Notes under the pieces: generated by a model | What the model saw: the letters and a program-made list of their open reading frames with translations, nothing else | Told to the model about the DNA's origin: nothing | Database searches by the model: none | Position numbers and translations under genes: made by a program | Assembly (NCBI GenBank): GCA_913062735.1 | Contig: CAJXWI010000167.1 | Coordinates: 1 to 6,191, forward strand | DNA length: 6,191 bases | Source: an uncultured Arcobacter sp. | GTDB lineage: Bacteria; Campylobacterota; Campylobacteria; Campylobacterales; Arcobacteraceae | Reading direction: 5' to 3' | Shown: in pieces, positions 1 through 4,935 of the stretch | Layout of the letters: each line of letters begins with the position of its first letter | Numbering within the stretch: position 1 is the stretch's first letter

Positions 1-321
1 CTTCTTTTTGTAATAAGATAATTTTGTATTCGCTGTCATCAAGTTGGAATAAGGCTTGGCCTTTTATAACTTTTGAGCCAGGAGTAAAGAGTATTTTTTT
101 AGTTCCCCTTGTACTTTAGCTGTAATAGAAACATTTTTAGAGGCTTGTGTTTTTCCTGAAAAATCGACCCAAATTGGATAGTTTTGTTTTTTTATTGTGT
201 TTATGTTTACTTGGCTTGTTTTTTTAATTACTTCTACTTTTTTTTCTTCTTTATCTGAGCAGGCCTGAAAAAAAATAAGAGTAGATAATAAAGTCATTGT
301 TAAAATATATTTTCTTGTCAT
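1..321 (-). pseudogene. RND efflux periplasmic adaptor (membrane fusion) lipoprotein, 5' part, frameshifted and cut by window edge
   Basis: This is the N-terminal part of an AcrA/MexA-like adaptor, which links an inner-membrane RND pump to an outer-membrane channel. The start at 321 is chosen because AAGGAAG (333-327) lies 5 bases upstream; an upstream in-frame ATG at 369 lacks this. Residues 1-20 form a signal peptide (basic MTRK, then hydrophobic) ending in FQAC, a plausible though non-ideal lipobox with Cys21 as lipid anchor. From about residue 38 the sequence matches the start of the adaptor barrel and lipoyl hairpin (VDFSGKTQA, then SITAKVQGEL). After residue 76 the frame hits a stop at 64-66. 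The next frame, however, continues without interruption to position 1 with the typical adaptor sequence ILFTPGSKVIKGQALFQLDD. The shift falls in a run of seven A (T at 94-100 on the plus strand), and eight would restore the gene. This could be a real mutation, slippage or an assembly error. The pump gene would be expected left of the window. Confidence 0.82.
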
Positions 322-343
322 TGGAACTTCCTTATTGTTATGA

Positions 344-369
344 ATCATATTAAGATAATAAAGTGTCAA
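344..369 (-). promoter_or_regulatory. Candidate sigma70-type promoter for the efflux adaptor gene
   Basis: Read on the minus strand, TTGACA (369-364) is followed 14 bases later by TATGAT (349-344). Transcription would start near 337, leaving a short leader that contains the AAGGAAG ribosome binding site. The 14-base spacer is shorter than the usual 16-18. However, Campylobacterota promoters depend mainly on the -10 element, so the -10 box is the more meaningful half. This is a motif match only. Confidence 0.35.
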
Positions 370-584
370 TTTGGTTTTAAAATTGTTAGGTATTTTACAA
401 GAAAGAAGTTAAATAAATAGAATAAATGTAAATATTTAAGCAATTTAGTATGCTATAAAGTTATTTTGTATGTTTAAAGGAACAAAAAATAAATTTTACG
501 CTTTAAGGAAAACTTTTTATAGCTTTCTTTCTCCCAATACTCATACATTTTTTCTTTTGACACCCTTTGAACACTTTTAGTCTT

Positions 585-590
585 TATACT
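585..590 (+). promoter_or_regulatory. Candidate -10 element for the small gene pair
   Basis: TATACT at 585-590 lies just upstream of an AAGGAG ribosome binding site (599-604) for the gene starting at 610. A consensus TTGACA (557-562) lies 22 bases upstream, too far for normal spacing. An alternative pairing is TTGAAC (567-572) with TATAAG (590-595) at 17 bases, but this would start transcription almost on the ribosome binding site. The rest of 370-609 is AT-rich, and I see no convincing gene or terminator in it. Confidence 0.35.
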
Positions 591-609
591 ATAAGAACAA
601 GGAGTATAT

Positions 610-927
610 ATGCACATTAATACTATTATAAATACAGAAGTTCAAAGACATGTTTTTTCAAATTCTGTAAAGGCAGAAAATACTGAAGTTTTGCAAGATA
701 CTAGTATCAAAGAAGTAGAAAAAGAAAAAGACTTATTTCCAAAAGAAGAAAAAATTGTTTTATATTATAATTATAAAAACAATCAAATGACAAAAAATGT
801 AATGAATGTTTTATTTGAAAAAGAAAATGAATCAGAAAAAAAACAGGAACTACCTTCCTTATCTCTTTTAGCGTACAAAAAAAATCAAACAGAAGCAAAA
901 AATGAAGTTTTTTCGTATTATGTATAA
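610..927 (+). CDS. Hypothetical small charged protein (105 aa)
   Basis: I do not recognise this protein. The ATG at 610 has a strong ribosome binding site, AAGGAG at 599-604 with 5 bases between, which makes it likely that the frame is translated. The product is hydrophilic and rich in Lys, Glu and Asn, with no signal peptide or membrane segment. A Glu/Lys-dense stretch at about residues 34-48 (KEVEKEKDLFPKEEK) could be helical or disordered. Asn-rich and Gln-rich parts (YYNYKNNQ, residues 52-59) suggest low structural constraint. There is no Cys or other obvious catalytic residue set. The gene overlaps the next small gene, which encodes a membrane protein, so the two are probably translationally coupled and may act as a pair. 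It is divergent from the efflux adaptor gene. Confidence 0.6.
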   Translation: MHINTIINTEVQRHVFSNSVKAENTEVLQDTSIKEVEKEKDLFPKEEKIVLYYNYKNNQMTKNVMNVLFEKENESEKKQELPSLSLLAYKKNQTEAKNEVFSYYV

Positions 928-1096
928 ATTTAAAACCATATTGTTGTGTGTTTTGATTACTTTTTTACTCTATTTTGCATTGGAAAATATATTATTAAAT
1001 GAAAATATGTTTACAAAACACAAAGAACAGCCTATATCCTCTTCTTTAGTAATCTCTTTTAATGAAGAACTAGAAAATGTTTTTTTCACAGAATAA
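902..1096 (+). CDS. Hypothetical small single-span membrane protein (64 aa, or 58 aa from the second ATG)
   Basis: I do not recognise this protein. Residues 8-31 (YKFKTILLCVLITFLLYFAL and on) form one clear transmembrane helix preceded by basic residues, so the N-terminus is expected in the cytoplasm. A C-terminal tail of about 33 residues would then be periplasmic. The helix could instead be an uncleaved signal anchor. The gene overlaps the preceding one by 26 bases if the ATG at 902 is used, or by 8 bases if the ATG at 920 is used. Neither start has a strong ribosome binding site, as expected if translation is coupled to the upstream gene. No clear intrinsic terminator follows: a 5-bp AAGAA/TTCTT stem near 1119-1136 is too weak to call. 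Confidence 0.5.
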   Translation: MKFFRIMYKFKTILLCVLITFLLYFALENILLNENMFTKHKEQPISSSLVISFNEELENVFFTE

Positions 1097-1143
1097 AAAT
1101 ATTTTCTTAGTTTCAAAGAATTAATAAGTTCTTCTGATTTTAT

Positions 1144-1172
1144 TTGCATTTTTACACGCTATACTTTATAAT
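1144..1172 (+). promoter_or_regulatory. Sigma70-type promoter for the universal stress protein / two-component operon
   Basis: TTGCAT (1144-1149) and a perfect TATAAT (1167-1172) are separated by the ideal 17 bases. Transcription would begin around 1179, giving a leader of about 55 bases before the ATG at 1235. The ribosome binding site AAAGGA (1223-1228) lies within this leader. It is the best promoter match in the window and marks the small gene pair upstream as a separate transcription unit. Confidence 0.6.
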
Positions 1173-1234
1173 GAATTTAATGAAAGCTTGATGACAGTTA
1201 AGTTTGCTAATATTTTTTATATAAAGGATGAGAA

Positions 1235-2083
1235 ATGAATTACAAAAAGATGTTTTTTCCTATTGGTGGAGGAGAAGAGTTAGAAACAAGACTACATGGG
1301 GCTATGTTAGTGGCTAAGTATTTTAATGTAAATTTGGAATTTTTACTTTGTTTATCTAATCCCAATCAAAAAATGCTCAATACCGTTAATTTACCTTTAA
1401 ACATTCAAGAAGAAATCTTGGCAGTTCTTGAAGGACAAGTGCAAGTAGAAGAAGAAAAATTTTCTAAACTTTTCAAAAAATTGGCCAAGCAGAATGCTAT
1501 AGAAGTAAGTAAAGTTTATCATCAAGACAGAGCTTCTGTTTATTTTACAAGTAAAGATGGACTAAGAAGTGATTTAGTAAAACAAGCATCAAAATTCTGT
1601 GATTTAGTTATTGCTGCAGCTCCTCCCTTAGGTGTTTCTACTGCAACATTTGAAGCTGCTGTTTTAAACAGTGGAAAACCTGTGATTATGATTCCTAGGA
1701 ATATGCAGGTTTTTGATGCAAAGAATATCGTGATTGGTTGGAATAATTCTCCTGAGGCTTCTCGTGCAGTAACTTCAGCAATTCCACTGTTGCAAAAAGC
1801 AAAAAGAGTACATATCGTATCTTCTTTAGAGTATACAAAAAATGATGATAATATGAAAGATTTACTTTCTTATTTGGCGTATCACGATATTGAAGCCAGT
1901 TTCGAAATCATAAAAACGACTAAAATTTCGGGACAAGCATTATTAAATGCTTCGCTTGATGGAAATTTTGATTTAATTATTGCTGGCGCTTATGGACATA
2001 AAGGTTTAAAAGAATTAATGTTTGGAGGAGCTACAAGATATTTACTTGAGAACTCTTCTTTACCTATTTTTATGTCACATTAG
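1235..2083 (+). CDS. Universal stress protein, tandem UspA domains (282 aa)
   Basis: This is a cytoplasmic protein of two fused UspA folds, the usual size for tandem forms. Domain 1 spans about residues 1-155 and domain 2 about 162-282. Domain 2 opens with IVIGWNNSPEASRAV (165-179), the common start of the second half in proteobacterial tandem Usps. It ends with the nucleotide-binding glycine pattern G-x2-G-x9-G: Gly251, Gly254 and Gly264, followed by GAT. In domain 1 the equivalent stretch (AAAPPLGVSTATFEAAVL, 127-144) lacks this pattern, and GGGEE replaces the usual D-x-S near the N-terminus. Domain 1 is therefore probably not a nucleotide site. The start is set by AAAGGA 6 bases upstream. 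The gene leads an operon with the response regulator, which begins 18 bases after its stop. The family is tied to stress survival, often by binding ATP or AMP; the exact role here is unknown. Confidence 0.9.
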   Translation: MNYKKMFFPIGGGEELETRLHGAMLVAKYFNVNLEFLLCLSNPNQKMLNTVNLPLNIQEEILAVLEGQVQVEEEKFSKLFKKLAKQNAIEVSKVYHQDRASVYFTSKDGLRSDLVKQASKFCDLVIAAAPPLGVSTATFEAAVLNSGKPVIMIPRNMQVFDAKNIVIGWNNSPEASRAVTSAIPLLQKAKRVHIVSSLEYTKNDDNMKDLLSYLAYHDIEASFEIIKTTKISGQALLNASLDGNFDLIIAGAYGHKGLKELMFGGATRYLLENSSLPIFMSH

Positions 2084-2101
2084 TTAGCTTAGAATAATAC
2101 A

Positions 2102-2761
2102 ATGAAAATATTACTTTTAGAAGATAATGAAACGCTTTCTTATGGAATATATAAAAAATTAAAAGAAAATGCTTATGTTGTTGATCAATTAAATGATGGA
2201 ATGGAAGGTTTACTTGCATTAAAAACAGGATCTTATGATTTACTTATTTTGGACTTAGGTTTACCTTCTTTGGATGGCATTGACATTATCAAAAAACTAC
2301 GCAGAAATAAAGAGATTATTCCTATTCTTATTATTTCTGCTAGGGATAAATTAGATCAAAGAATATTAGGACTTGATATCGGTGCGGATGATTATTTATG
2401 TAAACCTTTTGAATTAGATGAAGTCATTGCGAGAGTTCATGCCCTATTAAGACGCAGTAAAAATAAAAGTTTAAAAATAATTAAATACAAAGATTTAGAA
2501 TTTGATTCCAAAAGCAGAACCTTACGTAAAAATGAGCAAAATATAGAATTGACAAAAAGAGAATTAAGTATTTTTGAATATTTATTGTTTAATTTAGATA
2601 CTGTTGTTAGTAAAGAAACGATAGTTGAGCATATCACTTCTTATGATGATGATTTTAATCCTACGGCTGTTGAAATATATATTTCAAGACTTAGGAAAAA
2701 ACTTTCTTTTTCTATTAATCTAAAAACGGTTAGAGGTTTAGGTTATATCCTAAATTCATAA
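2102..2761 (+). CDS. OmpR-family response regulator, TctD/QseB-like (219 aa)
   Basis: This is a cytoplasmic DNA-binding transcription regulator and partner of the histidine kinase encoded next. Receiver domain, residues 1-115: acidic pair Glu7/Asp8 (LLLEDNE), phosphoacceptor Asp51 in LLILDLGLP, switch Ser79 (IISA) and Lys101 in CKPFE. All key residues are present. Winged-helix Trans_reg_C domain, about 125-219: ELTKRELSIFEYLL, the recognition-helix region VEIYISRLRKKL, and the C-terminal wing TVRGLGYIL typical of the OmpR group. The length is normal. The start codon at 2102 has no recognisable Shine-Dalgarno sequence, so translation probably depends on ribosomes leaving the stress protein gene 18 bases upstream. 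The neighbouring tctA suggests a TctD-type activator of TTT transport, but QseB-like regulators look similar, so the assignment is by context. Confidence 0.92.
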   Translation: MKILLLEDNETLSYGIYKKLKENAYVVDQLNDGMEGLLALKTGSYDLLILDLGLPSLDGIDIIKKLRRNKEIIPILIISARDKLDQRILGLDIGADDYLCKPFELDEVIARVHALLRRSKNKSLKIIKYKDLEFDSKSRTLRKNEQNIELTKRELSIFEYLLFNLDTVVSKETIVEHITSYDDDFNPTAVEIYISRLRKKLSFSINLKTVRGLGYILNS

Positions 2762-4137
2762 TGAAAAAAAATATCCAATCCATTCGCTCACGCTTATTAA
2801 TATGGCTAAGTATTCCTTTAAGCATATTCACAATTATTTTATTTGTCTATATTTATTTTTTAGTGAATCAAAAAGTAAATGACTTTTTTGATAAAACGCT
2901 TTATGCAACAGGAAAAAGTATAGAAGACAGTATTGGGATTGAAGAGGGTGTTTTAGGTGTTGATTTACCTTATTTTGCAATTGATTTACTTGCATCAAAT
3001 GGTGCTGGACTAATTTTTTATTCTGTTGTTGCAAAGGAAGATAATAGATTATTAGTAGGCCATGAGAATCTTTTTAATAAAGATATTTTAAAAGAGCAAG
3101 ACAAAGTATTTTATAATACGGTATATGCGGGCGTAACTTTACGTGCAGTATCTTTTAAAACATCAATAATAAAAGAGAATAAAGTTTATTATTCAAGTAT
3201 TACAATAGCAGAAAGTACTGAATTAAGAGTTTCAACTATTAATGATGTTTTAAGCTCTTTATTTATTATTTTGTTCAGTGTTGTTTTCTTTACTATAATT
3301 ATTTCTTTAATTGCCGTGAAAAAAGGTCTTTACCCTCTATATTTATTGCAAAAATTAATATTAAAAAGAGATTCAAGGGATTTAAAAACAATACATTTTG
3401 ATGCACCAAAAGAATTGGAAGAAATTCTTAAAAGTATTAATATACTTTTAGAAAGAAGCCGCGATAATATTGAATATATTGAACATTTTAATTCTGATGT
3501 TTCTCATCAATTACGAACACCTTTAGCTGAAATAAAAGTAAGACTAGAACTTATGTATGAAAAAGACAATAAAGAATATATTGCTTTACTTAAGTTAGTT
3601 AATTCTATGAGTCATATCACTGAACAACTCTTGCTCTATGCTAAAAGTAATCCCAACAGTATAAATTTAAAGCGTTTTAAAAAAGAAAATTTACGCGATT
3701 TTTGTAAAAACTACGGATTAGGTATTGCTACAAAAGTATATGCAGAAGGTTTTGAATTTGCCTATGAAAGCTTTAGTGAAGATGTTTTTATTGATGTGGA
3801 TACAATAATGTTAGACTCTATGTTAGATAATATTATTAATAATGCACTGCATTATGCAAGAGATGAAAAAAACAAAGCCATAGGGACTATTACTTTGTGT
3901 TTAGAAAAACACCATGAGACTATTTGGATTAAAATTAAAGATCAAGGAAAAGGTTTAAATAAACAAGAATTAAAACATATTTTTGATAGGTTTTACAGAG
4001 TAGATTCTTTTAAAAGAGGAAGTGGTTTAGGGCTTAGTATTGTAAAACAAATAGCTCTCTTACACAATGCTAAAGTGGAAGCACGAAGTGATAAAGGTTT
4101 AGAAATTTCTATTGTTTTTCCTTATTCTAAGCCTTAG
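2761..4137 (+). CDS. Sensor histidine kinase, TctE-like (458 aa)
   Basis: This inner-membrane kinase should phosphorylate the preceding regulator. Order of parts: transmembrane helix 1 (about 13-35), periplasmic sensor region (about 37-161), transmembrane helix 2 (about 164-186), and a short HAMP-like linker with a conserved-type Pro192. The H-box is SDVSHQLRTPLAEIK with phosphorylated His249. The N-box is LDNIINNALHYA (355-366), the G1 box DQGKG (394-398), the F-box FDRFYR and the G2 box GSGLGLSIV (420-428). All catalytic motifs are intact. HQLRTPLA is typical of TctE kinases, whereas QseC kinases usually have HELR. The sensor region has the size of the two-component sensor N-terminal domain shared by TctE and QseC. 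The start overlaps the regulator's stop by one base (TAATG), a sign of coupled translation. The ligand is unknown; a carboxylate or related anion is the natural guess given the convergent tctA. The 3' end overlaps the permease gene on the other strand by 4 bases. Confidence 0.93.
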   Translation: MKKNIQSIRSRLLIWLSIPLSIFTIILFVYIYFLVNQKVNDFFDKTLYATGKSIEDSIGIEEGVLGVDLPYFAIDLLASNGAGLIFYSVVAKEDNRLLVGHENLFNKDILKEQDKVFYNTVYAGVTLRAVSFKTSIIKENKVYYSSITIAESTELRVSTINDVLSSLFIILFSVVFFTIIISLIAVKKGLYPLYLLQKLILKRDSRDLKTIHFDAPKELEEILKSINILLERSRDNIEYIEHFNSDVSHQLRTPLAEIKVRLELMYEKDNKEYIALLKLVNSMSHITEQLLLYAKSNPNSINLKRFKKENLRDFCKNYGLGIATKVYAEGFEFAYESFSEDVFIDVDTIMLDSMLDNIINNALHYARDEKNKAIGTITLCLEKHHETIWIKIKDQGKGLNKQELKHIFDRFYRVDSFKRGSGLGLSIVKQIALLHNAKVEARSDKGLEISIVFPYSKP

Positions 4138-4156
4138 TATTGAGAAAGTAAGGCTT
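4129..4156. terminator. Hairpin at the convergent gene junction, possible bidirectional terminator without U-tract
   Basis: AAGCCTTA (4129-4136) and TAAGGCTT (4149-4156) form a perfect 8-bp stem with a 12-base loop. It spans the stop codons of both the kinase gene (4135-4137) and the opposing permease gene (4136-4134). Neither strand has a T-run directly after the stem, so it is not a standard intrinsic terminator. It may instead stabilise the 3' ends or block converging transcription. No other terminator candidate is visible between these two genes. Confidence 0.35.
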
Positions 4157-4886
4157 CTACTAGGAGTTTAAATCCTAAAAGTAAAATAACGTATTTAAGC
4201 ATTATTTTAAATAATTTGTTATTGGATTTAGCTAAGAGTTTTTTACCAATAAATATACCTAAATATGAACTAAGTATTAAGAGACTTATTAGCGATAACC
4301 AGGGCAAATAATCAAAACCAAGGGATGCAAATAAGAAAGATTTTATTAAGTTTTGTGTACAAATACACCAAGCAATAGTAGCAATAATTTCATGTCTCTC
4401 TTTTAAAAATGATGCTAAAAATAATGCAAGTAATGGCCCCATAACTCCCATAAACATGGTTAAAAAACCAGTCAATGCTCCAAAACTTATTATTTTTACA
4501 GCAGTAACTTTTACTATTTTAAAATTAGGAAGAAGACTTAAACTTATTATTCCAAGTCCTAAGATGAGTTTTAGTATAAAATCAGGAAGGGTAATTAAAA
4601 TATTTGATGCCAAATAAAAACCTAGAGCAGAACCTAACATAAATAAAATATAAAATTTCTTTAAAAAGTGTTTTCTAAATAAAAAAGAACGAAATACTCC
4701 CGCACCTCCTTGTGTTAATGCATGAATAGGAATTAAGACTTGAATTGGTAAAAACTGCCCCATAGCAGCAATAATAATTAAGCCTCCTCCTGAACCAATA
4801 TTGGTTGAAATAATTGCACCCAAAAAACAAGAGAGAAGTAATACAATAAGTTCGAATAAAGACAATGAAGCTGGAAATATATCCAT
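4134..4886 (-). CDS. TauE/SafE (TSUP) family permease (250 aa)
   Basis: This is an inner-membrane permease of the sulfite/organosulfonate exporter superfamily. About eight hydrophobic segments fill the protein, the family's usual number and length. Both halves carry the family's glycine-rich loops: STNIGSGGGLIIIAAMG (27-43) in the first and TGFLTMFMGVMGPLLALFL (about 139-157) in the second, reflecting internal duplication. The start at 4886 has AAAAGG (4898-4893) 6 bases upstream. The gene follows tctA on the same strand after a 49-base gap, so it is probably in the same operon with a hairpin between them. Family members move sulfite, sulfoacetate, sulfolactate or other small anions, and substrate cannot be read from sequence. 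The linkage to a TTT transporter suggests related anion traffic, which is inference. The stop overlaps the kinase stop on the other strand. Confidence 0.9.
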   Translation of the reverse strand: MDIFPASLSLFELIVLLLSCFLGAIISTNIGSGGGLIIIAAMGQFLPIQVLIPIHALTQGGAGVFRSFLFRKHFLKKFYILFMLGSALGFYLASNILITLPDFILKLILGLGIISLSLLPNFKIVKVTAVKIISFGALTGFLTMFMGVMGPLLALFLASFLKERHEIIATIAWCICTQNLIKSFLFASLGFDYLPWLSLISLLILSSYLGIFIGKKLLAKSNNKLFKIMLKYVILLLGFKLLVEALLSQY

Positions 4887-4899
4887 ATATAACCTTTTT

Positions 4900-4924
4900 A
4901 AACAAGCATTTTAAATGCCTGTTT
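4900..4924 (-). terminator. Hairpin between tctA and the TauE/SafE gene
   Basis: A nearly perfect inverted repeat of 12-base arms (4900-4911 and 4913-4924) lies 11 bases after the tctA stop. On the minus strand it reads AAACAGGCATTT then AAATGCTTGTTT, with one position forming a G-U pair in RNA. In practice it would be a stem of about 10 bp with a small AT loop. It is followed by only TTT and then A's, so termination would be partial at best. It could reduce transcription of the downstream permease gene or mark an RNA processing site. Confidence 0.45.
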
Positions 4925-4935
4925 AGATAAATAAT

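Noticed and set aside
470..580. A 36-codon plus-strand frame starting MFKGTKNKFYAL in the intergenic region.
   Set aside because: It has no ribosome binding site, its end overlaps the likely promoter of the gene at 610, and the product shows no recognisable features.
707..898. Minus-strand 63-codon frame, Phe- and Leu-rich.
   Set aside because: It is antisense to the Lys/Glu-rich small gene. Its composition is simply the complement of A-rich codons, and it lacks a ribosome binding site.
2737..2754. A small stem (TTTAGG/CCTAAA) just before the kinase start.
   Set aside because: It is only 6 bp, AT-rich and embedded in the conserved GLGYIL codons of the regulator, so there is no support for a regulatory role.
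2437..3034. Minus-strand frames inside the regulator gene and the kinase gene.
   Set aside because: The plus-strand genes have complete family motifs across these regions, and the antisense frames resemble no protein.
4675..4905. An alternative minus-strand frame overlapping the start of the permease gene, rich in Tyr, Cys and Arg.
   Set aside because: It is a shifted reading of the TauE/SafE gene, whose frame shows the family glycine motifs and has the well-placed ribosome binding site.
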